A stretch of DNA of 64,000 bases from Candidatus Omnitrophota bacterium (GTDB lineage Bacteria; Omnitrophota; Gorgyraeia; Gygaellales; Profunditerraquicolaceae). The position numbers and the translations under genes are program-made. Shown here piece after piece: positions 20,795-31,178 of the stretch (positions are counted from its first letter, which is position 1; each line of letters opens with the position of its first letter). Where the stretch lies: contig JAPLLY010000017.1 in assembly GCA_026387315.1 (NCBI GenBank), positions 62,001 to 126,000 on the forward strand. Direction: 5' to 3'. The notes below the pieces were generated by a model. It was not told the DNA's origin, ran no database searches, and worked only from the letters and a program-made list of their open reading frames with translations.

Positions 20795-21719
20795 GCAGAC
20801 CGTTTTAATTACCGGAGGCGCGGGTTTTATCGGCTCGCATTTGTGCCAGGCGCTGCTGGCCAGCGATTATCAGGTAATCTGCCTGGACAATTTTATTACC
20901 GGCAGCAGGGATAATCTAAGAACCTTTTTGCAAGATAAAAATTTTCGTTTAGAGGCCTGTAACGTTTCAAATTATATCAACATCCCCGGTAAATTAGATT
21001 ATGTCTTGCACTGTGCTTCATTGGCTTCTGTGAAGGATTATTTGGATTTTCCCATTCAAACTTTAAAGGTAGGTTCCTTAGGCACGCACAATGCTTTAGG
21101 TTTAGCTAAAAAGAAAAAAGCTGTTTTCATGCTTTTTTCTACATCGGAAGTTTACGGAGATCCCCTGGAGCATCCGCAAAAAGAAAGCTATTGGGGGCAT
21201 GTTAATTCTGTTGGTGTGCGCGGCTGCTATGATGAATCTAAGCGGTTTGCTGAGGCCCTTACCATGGCCTATCATCGTGCGCATAAATTAGATACCAAGA
21301 TTGCGCGTATCTTTAATACCTATGGGCCAAGGATGCGTCATAATGATGGCCGGGTAGTGCCTAATTTTATTGATCAGGCTTTAAAAGGTAAGGCTCTGAC
21401 GGTTTATGGAAAAGGCCGGCAGACCAGAAGTTTCTGTTATATTGATGACTTAATCGTTGGTATATTGCGTTTGATGCTTTCTGGCCAAAATTCACCGATT
21501 AATTTGGGTAATCCTCATGAATTTACCATTATGCAACTGGTAAAACTAGTTTTAAAATTAACTGGCTCCAAAAGTAAAGTTGTCTTCAGAAAATTACCCC
21601 AAGATGATCCTCAACAGCGCCAGCCGGATATCACCAAAGCCAAGAAACTTCTCGATTGGGAACCGATTGTGCCACTAGAGGATGGGCTAGAGCGCACCAT
21701 ATCCTGGTTTAGGGGATAA
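20787..21719 (+). CDS. NAD-dependent epimerase, UDP-glucuronate decarboxylase-like
   Basis: [24 protein letters not shown]...[36 protein letters not shown]. Confidence 0.85.
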   Translation: MPKQTVLITGGAGFIGSHLCQALLASDYQVICLDNFITGSRDNLRTFLQDKNFRLEACNVSNYINIPGKLDYVLHCASLASVKDYLDFPIQTLKVGSLGTHNALGLAKKKKAVFMLFSTSEVYGDPLEHPQKESYWGHVNSVGVRGCYDESKRFAEALTMAYHRAHKLDTKIARIFNTYGPRMRHNDGRVVPNFIDQALKGKALTVYGKGRQTRSFCYIDDLIVGILRLMLSGQNSPINLGNPHEFTIMQLVKLVLKLTGSKSKVVFRKLPQDDPQQRQPDITKAKKLLDWEPIVPLEDGLERTISWFRG

Positions 21720-21825
21720 ATCTAGGCCCTTTCCTTGACAATCCGATTGAATATATGTTATAATTAATAATTAAAATTAAGTCTGTTTAGGACAAGTAAA
21801 AGCCTTAATCTATGCAAGTAATGTT

Positions 21826-21986
21826 CCCCTTCGCGGGAGCTTGAGGGTCATTTTTCCCCAAGCGCCGGTCACGCCTGTGGCGGACTCCGCCAGAGGCGGA
21901 GAGGCTGGGGAAAAACTCTCCCCTTCGCGGGAGCTCGGGGTCATTTTTCCCCAAGCGCCGGAGGCTGGGGAAAAATGAGGAGGATG
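21826..21986. repeat. family-3 repeat, tandem double copy with a third palindrome nested in the first copy
   Basis: two copies of cccttcgcgggagct..catttttccccaagcgccgg..ggctggggaaaaa; ggcggactccgccagaggcggag in the first loop. Confidence 0.85.
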
Positions 21987-21988
21987 CT

Positions 21989-22579
21989 ATGATTCCGGGG
22001 ATATTGGCACAGTTTAATTTTTTGGATTATATGATTCTAATTATTTTATTTAGAATATGTTATATTGCTGCTAAAATGGGCTTATCCGTAGAAATCTTTA
22101 AGCTCTCAGGTGTAATATTTTCTACTTATATCGCGTTACATTATTATACTACTCTTTCGAATCTTATTCAGAGGCGTTTTTTGCCTAAAGCTATGCCTTT
22201 AGAGTTTATGGATTTTATAATCTTTCTTTTATTAATTATAGCGGTGTATTTATTTTTTGTAGGTTTGCGCGGCATTCTTTTCCGTTTTATACAATTGAAT
22301 GCTATTCCTAAAATTAATCAATTTTTTGGATTAATTTTAGGTATTGGCCGGGGTTTTCTATTTATAGGTTTGCTATCTTTTACTTTGGTTATTTCTAGCG
22401 TTACTTATCTTAGCAGTTCGGTAAAACATTCTTATTTGGCTAGTAAGGCTTTTGCAATTTCGCCCCAGGCGTATAATTGGCTTTGGAGCAATATTTTTTC
22501 TAAATTTTCTACTCAAGAAAAATTCAATTCCACGGTTACCGAAGTCATGGATGAATTCAACGCGAATGAAATTAATTAA
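21989..22579 (+). CDS. CvpA family membrane protein
   Basis: FLDYMILIILFRICYIAAKMGLSVEIFKLSGVIFSTYIALHYY; four hydrophobic segments. Confidence 0.75.
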   Translation: MIPGILAQFNFLDYMILIILFRICYIAAKMGLSVEIFKLSGVIFSTYIALHYYTTLSNLIQRRFLPKAMPLEFMDFIIFLLLIIAVYLFFVGLRGILFRFIQLNAIPKINQFFGLILGIGRGFLFIGLLSFTLVISSVTYLSSSVKHSYLASKAFAISPQAYNWLWSNIFSKFSTQEKFNSTVTEVMDEFNANEIN

Positions 22580-23450
22580 TTTTTATAACCAGGTAGTGCG
22601 TTTTGGCCGCTTAGCTGATCCGCGCAAGGGGAAAAAAGCAATTAAATCTTTTCCCGATTCGGCAATCCTTTTTGGCTCCCATAATTTAGAGATTAAAAAA
22701 ATAATGGTGGGGATTGATATTGAAGTCGCGGAGCTTTTGCTGGCTGATCGTATTCGCCAGAAAGAAGGGTTGGATTTAGTCATTGCCCATCATCCTGAAG
22801 GAAAAGCCTACGCGGGTTTGCACGAGGTAATGCGGCTGCAGATTGATTTGTTAACTCAAGCCGGGGTCGCTCATAAGACTGCTGCCAAGCTGCTAGAAGC
22901 CAGGATGGCCGAAGTTGAACGCAGGGTATTGCCGCAGAATCATACCCGGCCGGTGGATGCCGCCAGGTTATTGAATATGCCTTTTATGAATATGCACACA
23001 CCGGCGGATAATCACGTGTATAGGTATTTAGAGGCTATTTTTAAGCGGAAATCTAACCGCCCGCGCTTGGTGGAAGATCTGGTAAAGATATTAAACACAA
23101 TAACTGAGTATCAGATTGCCGCCAAATTTAATACCGGGCCGCGTATAATTCTGGGTAATCCCAGGCGGCCGATAGGTAAGATTTTACTTGAGATGACCGG
23201 AGGCACCGAGGGTTCAATTGATGTTTTTGATAAATTATATAAGGCCGGGGTAAGAACTTTAGTCTCCATGCATTTGAGTGAAGAGCATTTTAAAAAGGTT
23301 AAAGACGCTAATCTAAATGTGGTTATCGCCGGGCATATATCAAGTGATACTTTGGGGTTGAATCTGCTCTTGGATAACATTGAGAAATACGCGAAACAGG
23401 ATTTCGAAGTTATTGCCTGTTCCGGTTTTACCAGGATAAAGAGAGAATAA
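22566..23450 (+). CDS. Nif3/DUF34-like protein
   Basis: MVGIDIEVAELLLADRIRQKEGLDLVIAHHPEG...GGTEGSIDVFDKLYKAGVRTLVSMHLSEEH...VVIAGHISSDTLGLN; ATG 22566 preferred over track start 22452. Confidence 0.6.
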   Translation: MKLINFYNQVVRFGRLADPRKGKKAIKSFPDSAILFGSHNLEIKKIMVGIDIEVAELLLADRIRQKEGLDLVIAHHPEGKAYAGLHEVMRLQIDLLTQAGVAHKTAAKLLEARMAEVERRVLPQNHTRPVDAARLLNMPFMNMHTPADNHVYRYLEAIFKRKSNRPRLVEDLVKILNTITEYQIAAKFNTGPRIILGNPRRPIGKILLEMTGGTEGSIDVFDKLYKAGVRTLVSMHLSEEHFKKVKDANLNVVIAGHISSDTLGLNLLLDNIEKYAKQDFEVIACSGFTRIKRE

Positions 23451-23452
23451 AA

Positions 23453-25219
23453 ATGGCTGGACTTATTCCTGAAAACTTATTAGAAGATATACTTGGCCGG
23501 GTGGATATCGTTGAGATTATCTCCGGCTATATTCCGTTGAAGAAGGCGGGGGCGAACTTTAAGACTAATTGTCCCTTTCATCATGAAAAGACCGCTTCTT
23601 TTATGGTTTCCCCGGAGCGTCAGATTTACCATTGTTTTGGCTGCGGTGAGTCGGGCAATGCTTTTAAATTTCTTATGCGCCATGAACGGATGGAATTTCC
23701 CGAGGCGGTTGAAATGTTGGCTAAAAAGTGCGGGGTGAGCCTGCCGGATCAGGATAAACCGGAGTTAGCCAGGGCAGCGAGTTTAAGCAGTCAATTGTAT
23801 AAAGTTAATGAACTGGCAGTAAGTTTTTATGAAAATAACCTGCATACTGACAGTGTAGGCCTCGTGATAAATTATCTGTCCGCCAGGGGGATTAAACTGG
23901 CGACGATAAAAGAGTTTCATTTGGGGTTAGCTGCTTCTGGCTGGGACAATCTGATTAATTTTTTAAGAAGCAAGAATATCAGCCTGGCGCTTATGGAGCA
24001 AGCGGGTTTGGTTTTACCCAAGGATTCAGGTGGTTATTACGATCGTTTCCGTAATCGTATTATTTTTCCTGTTTTTGATATACGCGGCCGTATGATCGGA
24101 TTTGGCGCCAGGGTGATGGATAATAGCTTACCTAAATATATCAATTCTCCGGAGACACCGGTTTACGTAAAAGGCAAAAACCTTTTTGGTTTTAATTTAT
24201 CCAAAGATTTTATACGGGATGCTGATAGCGCGGTAATTGTGGAAGGTTATCTGGACTTTATGATTCCTTATCAAGAGGGGTTAAAAAATATCGTAGCTTC
24301 GCAGGGAACCGCGCTTACTTTGGAGCAGATTAAACTGCTTAAGCGCTATACGCATAATGTCGTTATGATTTATGACGGTGATACCGCCGGAGAAATAGCT
24401 ACCTTAAGGAGCTTAGACATACTTATTGATGAGGGCATAAACGTAAAAGTCGTTCCTTTGCCCAAGGGAATGGATCCTGACGCATTGGTGCGGAATGAAG
24501 GAATTAATACGCTAAAAGCCATGGTTGAAAAAGCGGAAAGTTTTTTTGATTATAAGCTGGATGTTCTAAAGAGCCGTCATGACATAAAAGATGCGCATGG
24601 TAAAACCAAAATTGCTTGCCAGATGCTCTCAACTATAAATAAGTTTGACAATGCTATTCTTAGGGGGGAGTATATTAAAAAATTGTCTGAGGCGATGCGC
24701 ATACCAGAGCAGCATATTCTTGAGGAGCTGCGTAAATTAAAACCTGACGTTTCTGGCGTTGGAGGCCAGCCTGTTTCTTTGGGGAGAAAGCAATCCCAGA
24801 TTAATCCGGCGGAGAAGCTTTTAATTAAATTTATGCTTGAGGAAAAGGAGTTGATTGAAAAAATTACGCGCGAGCTTTCACCTTCTGATTTCGCGGACGC
24901 GCGCACTGCTAAAATTGTTTCCGTAGTGCGGGATTTGGTTGGCCAGGGTAAGAATATCGAGCCAAGCGTACTGATGAATTATTTTGGTGAAGATGATGCC
25001 AGCCAATTGGTTTGTGAAACCATGTTTATGCCGGCCCTTACGGATCAGGGAAGAGAAAAGGCGGTTGATGATTGTATAGCGCGTATTAAGATCCAAAGTA
25101 AAAAAGCCCGGCGCGAACATTTGCACATCCAGATTGAAAACGCCCAAGCTCTGGGGGATGATGGTAAGTTAAACTGTCTTATTCAAGAATTTCATAATCT
25201 TATTAAGAAAGGTAATTAA
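23453..25219 (+). CDS. dnaG: DNA primase
   Basis: [69 protein letters not shown]. Confidence 0.96.
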   Translation: MAGLIPENLLEDILGRVDIVEIISGYIPLKKAGANFKTNCPFHHEKTASFMVSPERQIYHCFGCGESGNAFKFLMRHERMEFPEAVEMLAKKCGVSLPDQDKPELARAASLSSQLYKVNELAVSFYENNLHTDSVGLVINYLSARGIKLATIKEFHLGLAASGWDNLINFLRSKNISLALMEQAGLVLPKDSGGYYDRFRNRIIFPVFDIRGRMIGFGARVMDNSLPKYINSPETPVYVKGKNLFGFNLSKDFIRDADSAVIVEGYLDFMIPYQEGLKNIVASQGTALTLEQIKLLKRYTHNVVMIYDGDTAGEIATLRSLDILIDEGINVKVVPLPKGMDPDALVRNEGINTLKAMVEKAESFFDYKLDVLKSRHDIKDAHGKTKIACQMLSTINKFDNAILRGEYIKKLSEAMRIPEQHILEELRKLKPDVSGVGGQPVSLGRKQSQINPAEKLLIKFMLEEKELIEKITRELSPSDFADARTAKIVSVVRDLVGQGKNIEPSVLMNYFGEDDASQLVCETMFMPALTDQGREKAVDDCIARIKIQSKKARREHLHIQIENAQALGDDGKLNCLIQEFHNLIKKGN

Positions 25220-25221
25220 GC

Positions 25222-26778
25222 ATGAAAAAGAATCAACCGCAGCCCACTAAGGATATGGAAAAGCTGATTGCCCTGGGCAAACAGAAGGGTTTTCTTACCT
25301 ATGATGAAGTCAATGATTTATTACCTGAAGATCTTTCCAGCACCGTGGCTATTGATCATCTTTTTGAATTACTGGGTAACGAAGATATTCAGGTGGTTGA
25401 GGGTGAAGCTGACGCGGGTTTATCGGTAAACAGGGTAGCTCAACAAGATAAGCAAAATTTAGTACAACAGCGGGAGGAGTTGATCGCCGAACAACTCAAA
25501 AGCGAAGAGCGTTTTATGCCCTTAGACGACCCGGTAAAGATGTATTTGAAGCAGATGGGGTCGATTTCTCTCTTAAGCCGTGAAAATGAAATTGAGTTAG
25601 CTAAGAAAATCGAGGAAGCCGAAGATAAGTTTAAACGCGCTAGTTTAGTAACTAAATTCGCCAGGAACGAAGTTTTAGTGGTTGCCGCTAATATCTTAGA
25701 AGATAAAATTAATATGGAGGAGGTAGTTAAAGAAGATATTCGGATAAAGAAAAGCAGTGTGATCGGCAGATTTAAGCGCCTTTTAGTCAAAATTAAACAG
25801 ACGCGCAGTGACAGCAACGCGATAAATTTAATTATACAACTTAATTTTACCACTTCGGTGATTGAGGCGGCGGTACGTAAGTTAAATCTTTTGCTGCGGG
25901 AATTCGAGCACATCCAACGTTTAGACAAGCCGGATAATCCGCGCAGCCGCCAAATACTTAATGAGTTGGCGCAGCCGTACACCAAAATTAAAGAGCAGAT
26001 GAAGTTGGTTAAGTCCGCCCATCTTAAGTTCAGCCGCATGAAAAAGAAATTAGTCGAAGCAAACCTGCGCCTGGTGGTGAGTATCGCCAAAAAATATACT
26101 AATCGCGGGCTTTCTTTCCTGGACTTGATCCAGGAGGGCAATATCGGTTTGATGCGGGCCGTGGAAAAATTCGAATATAAGCGCGGCTATAAATTCTCTA
26201 CTTATGCTACTTGGTGGATCCGCCAGGCGATTACCCGTTCCATCGCGGATCAGGCCCGCACGATTAGAATACCCGTGCATATGACTGAAACGATTAATAA
26301 GATAATTCGTTTTTCCAGGGTTTTTGTCCAGAAAAATGGCCGGGAGCCTACCCCTGAAGAGATCGCGCATAAAATGCGTTTTCCGCAGGGGAAGATAAAA
26401 TCCATATTAAAGATTGCCCAGGAACCTATTTCATTGCAGATGCCTATCGGCGATGAAGGGGATACGCATTTTGGGGATTTTATCCAGGATAAAAAGGCAG
26501 TTTCGCCGGCGAATGAAACTGTGCGTTCAATGTTAAAAGATGAAATGAATTCCGCTTTAGGCACATTAACTGAAAGAGAGAAAAAGATTTTGGTTTTACG
26601 TTTTGGCATTCATGATGGTTCCGCGCGTACTTTAGAAGAAGTAGGAAACGTCTTTAAGGTCACCCGCGAAAGAGTCAGGCAGATTGAGGCTAAGGCTTTA
26701 AAAAAACTTAGGCATCCGTCGCGTTCGCGGCGCTTGCGCACTTTTATGGATATGACTTTGGCGCACCAGAGAGAGTAA
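25222..26778 (+). CDS. rpoD: RNA polymerase primary sigma factor
   Basis: region 2 [56 protein letters not shown]; region 4 HTH. Confidence 0.96.
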   Translation: MKKNQPQPTKDMEKLIALGKQKGFLTYDEVNDLLPEDLSSTVAIDHLFELLGNEDIQVVEGEADAGLSVNRVAQQDKQNLVQQREELIAEQLKSEERFMPLDDPVKMYLKQMGSISLLSRENEIELAKKIEEAEDKFKRASLVTKFARNEVLVVAANILEDKINMEEVVKEDIRIKKSSVIGRFKRLLVKIKQTRSDSNAINLIIQLNFTTSVIEAAVRKLNLLLREFEHIQRLDKPDNPRSRQILNELAQPYTKIKEQMKLVKSAHLKFSRMKKKLVEANLRLVVSIAKKYTNRGLSFLDLIQEGNIGLMRAVEKFEYKRGYKFSTYATWWIRQAITRSIADQARTIRIPVHMTETINKIIRFSRVFVQKNGREPTPEEIAHKMRFPQGKIKSILKIAQEPISLQMPIGDEGDTHFGDFIQDKKAVSPANETVRSMLKDEMNSALGTLTEREKKILVLRFGIHDGSARTLEEVGNVFKVTRERVRQIEAKALKKLRHPSRSRRLRTFMDMTLAHQRE

Positions 26779-28313
26779 TGGAAGATTCCAGGCAAATTAA
26801 TAGTGAGACGGAAAGGCTCAAGGAGATCCAGGCGGAACTTGAGCTTAGGGTTAAAGTGAGAACAGCGGAGCTGGCTAGTTCTAATGAAGTGCTGCGTAAA
26901 GAGATGCGGCTTGTTCAGCAGGCTCACCAAGAGTTGGAGGTTTTAGTCCAACAGCGTACAAAATCATTAGAGCTGGAAATCGCATCTAAAAAGGAAATTT
27001 ATGAAGAGCTTCAACGTTATCGCAATGATTTAGAGAAGTTGGTGGGAGAGCGCACGCGGGATCTCCTGCAGGAGGCAAACCGTTATAAAGCTTCGGAATT
27101 AGAGAAAAGCAAGCTAAATCGTGAACTGATTAAAGCCAATGAAAAATTAAAAAGCATTTCACTTATTGACGCGCATACCGGGTTATATAACTATCGTTAT
27201 TTGCAGGAGGCCATTGAGGTTGAATTCCAGCAAGCCAGAAGGTATGCTCAAAATTTAGCAATAATCATGCTGGATATTGATTACTTTAAATCGATCAATG
27301 ATGTTTATGGAATTGTTTTTGGAGATTTAGTTTTAAAGCAGCTAGCTAAACAGCTTAAGCGCATGGTGAGGCGTTATGATATTCTGATCCGCTATAGCGG
27401 TGAGGAGTTTATCATTATTTCTCCCCGATTAAACCGAAATATCGCCTTTAATCTGGCACAGAGATTGCTGGACTCTTTGAATTTTATAAACTTTGGAAAT
27501 AAAAAACATAGCGTTAAATTAAAAATAAGCCTTTCTGTGGCTACTTTTCCCGAGGATAGGGCGAAAAAAGGAATGGATTTAGTTAATCTGGCGGATGTAC
27601 TGCTGAATAAGGCCAAGGAAGGCGGAGGTAATCGCGTCTATTCTTCTCTGGATGTCAGGAATCCGCTAAGCAAAGGAATGGAGAAGTTTTCTAAAACAGT
27701 AGGGATAAAAACTTTAAAGAATACGATTAATAAGTTGCATAAGCAGTCCAAGCAGGGCTTAAGTGAATCAATCTTTGCCTTTGCTAAAACTTTGGAATTA
27801 AAAGATCATTATACCGGCGAGCATGTTGAAAACACGGTGCATTTTGCCACCGGAGTAGCCAAAGAATTAAACTTACCCAAAGAAGACGTGGAATTAATTG
27901 AGCAGGCGGCCATGCTGCATGATTTAGGTAAGATTGGTATCAGCGAAAACATTTTGCTTAAAAAAGGTAAGCTTAATAAAAAGGAATTTGAGGAAATTAA
28001 AAAGCATCCCCAAATTGGCGCGGATATTATCAGGCCGATTCAGTTTCTGCGTGACCTCATTCCTTTTATTTTCTATCATCATGAACGCTGGGATGGTAAA
28101 GGTTATCCTAGCGGAATAAGGGGAGAGGATATCCCGCTGGGCGCCAGGGTTATCGCGATTGCCGATGTATATCAAGCCCTGATTAGTGACCGGCCTTACC
28201 ATAAGGCTTTTACCAAGAGTGCGGCTGTAGAAATAATCAAAAAATCTTCCGGAACTCAATTTGACCCTCGTATTGTCAGCGCCTTTCTTAAAGTAGTGGG
28301 TAAGAAAAAGTAA
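26778..28313 (+). CDS. coiled-coil GGDEF/HD-GYP protein
   Basis: YSGEEFIIIS (GGDEF position) and HDLGKIGI...HHERWDGKGYPSGIRGEDIPLGARVIAIADVYQALISDRPY. Confidence 0.9.
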   Translation: MEDSRQINSETERLKEIQAELELRVKVRTAELASSNEVLRKEMRLVQQAHQELEVLVQQRTKSLELEIASKKEIYEELQRYRNDLEKLVGERTRDLLQEANRYKASELEKSKLNRELIKANEKLKSISLIDAHTGLYNYRYLQEAIEVEFQQARRYAQNLAIIMLDIDYFKSINDVYGIVFGDLVLKQLAKQLKRMVRRYDILIRYSGEEFIIISPRLNRNIAFNLAQRLLDSLNFINFGNKKHSVKLKISLSVATFPEDRAKKGMDLVNLADVLLNKAKEGGGNRVYSSLDVRNPLSKGMEKFSKTVGIKTLKNTINKLHKQSKQGLSESIFAFAKTLELKDHYTGEHVENTVHFATGVAKELNLPKEDVELIEQAAMLHDLGKIGISENILLKKGKLNKKEFEEIKKHPQIGADIIRPIQFLRDLIPFIFYHHERWDGKGYPSGIRGEDIPLGARVIAIADVYQALISDRPYHKAFTKSAAVEIIKKSSGTQFDPRIVSAFLKVVGKKK

Positions 28314-28324
28314 CCTAATTTAAA

Positions 28325-28363
28325 AGGAGACGGTTCTATTTTTTTTAAAATAGAACGTCTCCT
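28325..28363. repeat. family-1 hairpin variant (GGAGACGG)
   Basis: aggagacggttctattttttttaaaatagaacgtctcct. Confidence 0.8.
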
Positions 28364-28508
28364 AGTTTTGTATAAATATCTTGCCAAAAATCCCTAAAAA
28401 TAGTAATATAGTATTGTTTTAGAGCCAATCCGGTAATCTAAATTTGCCTAAAGCCAGTAATTGCAAATTTATCAGAGCCGGTTTTTGGTGAAGAAAGCGA
28501 ATTTTGCG

Positions 28509-28582
28509 GGGCCCATAGCTCAGTTGGTTAGAGCAGTTGACTCATAATCAATTGGTCCGGGGTTCGAGTCCCTGTGGGCCCA
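28509..28582 (+). tRNA. tRNA with CAU anticodon (Ile2 or Met)
   Basis: 74-nt cloverleaf GGGCCCA...CTCATAA...TTCGAGT...TGGGCCCA; resembles tRNA-Ile2; CCA not encoded. Confidence 0.92.
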
Positions 28583-28667
28583 GTAAATCAGATTTAAGAT
28601 CTAAGAACTAAGAGTCAAAAATAAGTTTTTCTTAAATCTTAATTCTTAGTTTTTAATCTGTTTTTTT

Positions 28668-28744
28668 GGGCGATTGGCTCAGTTGGTTAGAGCGCCACAT
28701 TCACATTGTGGATGTCAGAGGTTCGAGTCCTCTATCGCCCACCA
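28668..28744 (+). tRNA. tRNA-Val (CAC)
   Basis: GGGCGAT...CCACATTCACATTGTGG...TTCGAGT...ATCGCCCACCA; CCA encoded. Confidence 0.93.
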
Positions 28745-28770
28745 TTATTCAAGGAGATAAATTGGCGAGT

Positions 28771-29481
28771 ATGGATTTAAAAACTCAGATTATCGGTCTA
28801 GTGAGGTTACAGGAATTGGACAGCGAGATTTACGCTTTAGGAAATGAAAGAGCAGCCAAGCCTCAAGAGATCAAGGCTATGGAAGATGCCTTTGAACTTA
28901 AAAAACTGGATTTGGCGGCCTTGGAGAAGAAGTCATTGGATTTGCAAAAACAACGTAAAGAAAAAGAACTGGAACTTGCTGCTAATGTTGAAGGGGTTAA
29001 AAAACTGAACGGGCAGCTTTTTTCTTTAAAGACTAATAAAGAATTTCAAACTATGCAAAAGCAGATCGCGGATGCTCAGGCTGATGGTTCGGTAATCGAA
29101 GAAAAAATTTTGATTCTTTTTGAGGAATCAGATAAAATAAAAGCGCAAATTGATTCTGAGAACCTGAAGCTAAAAGCTGAAGAAGATATCTTTCTGCGGC
29201 AGAAGAAGGAGATAGAATCCCGCAGTGCAGAAATCGGCGGCCGGTTAAGCCAGCTGGATGCCCAGAGAAAACAGGTTATTCCCGGTATTGATCCTAAGAT
29301 GCTGCGGGAGTATGAGAGAATTTTACATAGCCGGGATGGTTTAGCCATGGTTACGGTTAAAGATAGCTCCTGCGGGGGATGCCATATGTTAGTGCCTCCC
29401 CAGGTAATCAATTTGATTAAGATGTATGAACATATTATTACCTGTGAAGTTTGCAATCGTATTTTGTATATTACTGAATGA
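28771..29481 (+). CDS. C4-type zinc ribbon, coiled-coil protein (DUF164-like)
   Basis: Coiled coil then CGGCHMLVPPQVINLIKMYEHIITCEVCNRILY; track start 28666 lies inside the tRNA. Confidence 0.82.
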   Translation: MDLKTQIIGLVRLQELDSEIYALGNERAAKPQEIKAMEDAFELKKLDLAALEKKSLDLQKQRKEKELELAANVEGVKKLNGQLFSLKTNKEFQTMQKQIADAQADGSVIEEKILILFEESDKIKAQIDSENLKLKAEEDIFLRQKKEIESRSAEIGGRLSQLDAQRKQVIPGIDPKMLREYERILHSRDGLAMVTVKDSSCGGCHMLVPPQVINLIKMYEHIITCEVCNRILYITE

Positions 29482-29942
29482 GTGATCTAGAAATTTACAT
29501 TGATGGCGCGTCCAAGGGTAACCCGGGACATAGCGGGGTGGGGATTGTAATTTATCGAGATGGCTTACGGATTAAGAATATCTCAAATTATATCGGCATG
29601 GCTACGAATAATGTAGCTGAATATACCGCTCTTATTTACGCGTTAGAAGAAGCATTGTTATTAAAAGCTAAGAGTTTAAAAATTAACACGGATAGCCAGC
29701 TTTTAGCCCGGCAGTTAAATAAAATTTATAAAGTTAAGCATGCGGGCATAATAAATTTATATAATCGAGCAGTGCATCTTTTGACGGGTTTTGAAAAAGT
29801 TTTAATTAATCATATTCCGCGCCAAGAGAATAGCTTGGCGGATAAATTGGCAACTTCGGCAGTTAAGGCGGCCCTGAGTAAACCCCTCTTACATCCCCGC
29901 TCTAAAGAGCGGGGCTTTACGGGGAGCGGGGTAAATCTTTAA
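29478..29942 (+). CDS. ribonuclease HI family protein
   Basis: LEIYIDGASKGNPGHSGVGIVIYRDG...NNVAEYTALIYALEEAL...HIPRQENSLADKLA. Confidence 0.9.
   Translation: MSDLEIYIDGASKGNPGHSGVGIVIYRDGLRIKNISNYIGMATNNVAEYTALIYALEEALLLKAKSLKINTDSQLLARQLNKIYKVKHAGIINLYNRAVHLLTGFEKVLINHIPRQENSLADKLATSAVKAALSKPLLHPRSKERGFTGSGVNL
29887..29935. repeat. family-2 repeat overlapping the 3' end of the RNase HI gene
   Basis: ttacatccccgctctaaagagcggggctttacggggagcggggtaaa. Confidence 0.88.
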
Positions 29943-29945
29943 TTT

Positions 29946-30284
29946 AAGCAGGCAGAACGTGGCTGCCCGTCATTAATTCAATGGCGGGAGGAAAGTCCGA
30001 GCTCCACAGGGTAACGTAATGGGTAACGCCCATCTGCCGGCGATAAGCCGGTAAGGATTAGAGCTACAGAGACGAGTAATCCCGCACCTTAAAAGGTGCG
30101 GGATGAGATGAAACGGGCAATCTCTACGTGGAGTAAGGCCAAATAAGAGACTAGGGGTAACCCTCCCCGTTGGAAGTCTCGGGTAGGCTGCTTGACTCTG
30201 GCAGTAATGCCGGGGCTTAGAGGAATGGCCACTTAAGAGGCGGATAATCGCCTCGACACAGAACTCGGCTTATTCTGCCTGCTT
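29946..30284 (+). ncRNA. rnpB: RNase P RNA
   Basis: gaggaaagtccgagctccacaggg, ggagtaaggccaaata, gggtaggctgcttga, acagaactcggctta; complementary termini aagcaggcag/ctgcctgctt. Confidence 0.94.
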
Positions 30285-30311
30285 AAAAAATCAATTCGCG
30301 CTACCTAGCGC

Positions 30312-30342
30312 GCACCCGCGCAATACCAATTAGCGCGGGGTG
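30312..30342. repeat. family-5 palindromic repeat
   Basis: gcacccgcgcaataccaattagcgcggggtgc; related copies at 35081-35110 and 56423-56456. Confidence 0.85.
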
Positions 30343-30353
30343 CAAGGAAAATA

Positions 30354-30388
30354 GGGGACGGTTCTCTTAAAAAAAGAGAACCGTCCCC
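30354..30388. repeat. family-1 GGGGACGG hairpin
   Basis: ggggacggttctcttaaaaaaagagaaccgtcccc; identical to 17067-17101. Confidence 0.9.
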
Positions 30389-30395
30389 TGGATTC

Positions 30396-30418
30396 GAGGC
30401 TGGGAAAAATGAGGAGGA
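30396..30418 (+). repeat. truncated family-3 repeat upstream of yebC
   Basis: gaggctgggaaaaatgaggagg, right half only. Confidence 0.75.
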
Positions 30419-30422
30419 AGTT

Positions 30423-31178
30423 ATGTCAGGTCATTCGAAATGGAAGACGAATAAAGGTAAAAAAGGTATAGCTGATGCTAAGCGCGGGGCTACTTTTACT
30501 AAGATTATTAAGGAGTTAGTGGTAGTAGCCAGGGATGGCGGAGGAAACCCTGATTCTAATCCCCGGCTGCGTGCCATAATGGAAAAGGCTAAAAAAGCAA
30601 ATATGCCTTCGGATAATGTGAAGATGGCGATTAAACGGGGAACGGGCGAGCTTCCCGGGATCGTCTATGAGGCGGTAATGTATGAGGCTTATGGGCCAGG
30701 CGGAGTAGCGATTTTGATTGATTCGCTCACGGATAATAAAAACCGCACTACGGCTGAGATACGTAACATTATGTCAAAAAAAGGCGGTAATATGGCCGGG
30801 GCCGGTTCGGTAAGCTGGATGTTTACCCAAAAAGGCTATGTTACAGTATCCAAAGACAGTGTCAAAGAAGATGAATTGATGAATATCGTTTTGGATGCCG
30901 GAGCTGAAGATATGAAGCACGAAGGCGATGTTTATGAAATTTACACTTCAGTTCAAGATTTGGAAAAGGTTAAGCAGGCGCTTCAAGATAAAGGCATTAA
31001 GTGGGTGGACGCGGAGTTAACCATGATCCCATCCTCAACGATTAAGGTTGCCGGCCATGAGGCTAAACAGGTTTTGTCATTGGTTGAAACCTTAGAAGAC
31101 CATGATGATGTTCAGCAAGTTTACGCGAACTTTGATATTCCGGATGAAATTTTTGATGAGGTTGCCGCTGAGGAATGA
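30423..31178 (+). CDS. YebC/PmpR family DNA-binding regulatory protein
   Basis: MSGHSKWKTNKGKKGIADAKRGATFTKIIKELVVVARDGG. Confidence 0.95.
   Translation: MSGHSKWKTNKGKKGIADAKRGATFTKIIKELVVVARDGGGNPDSNPRLRAIMEKAKKANMPSDNVKMAIKRGTGELPGIVYEAVMYEAYGPGGVAILIDSLTDNKNRTTAEIRNIMSKKGGNMAGAGSVSWMFTQKGYVTVSKDSVKEDELMNIVLDAGAEDMKHEGDVYEIYTSVQDLEKVKQALQDKGIKWVDAELTMIPSSTIKVAGHEAKQVLSLVETLEDHDDVQQVYANFDIPDEIFDEVAAEE

Noticed and set aside
17139-21719. Complete capsule/O-antigen biosynthesis cluster
   Set aside because: Only nucleotide-sugar dehydrogenases and epimerases are present here; no glycosyltransferases or polymerase
25440-26141. 233-aa antisense ORF opposite rpoD, and similar antisense ORFs throughout
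   Set aside because: Mirror of a strongly coding frame, low-complexity Ser/Leu/Ile-rich translation, no recognisable family
28666-28770. 5' extension of the zinc-ribbon ORF
   Set aside because: Overlaps tRNA-Val; translation start at ~28771 after ggag is more likely
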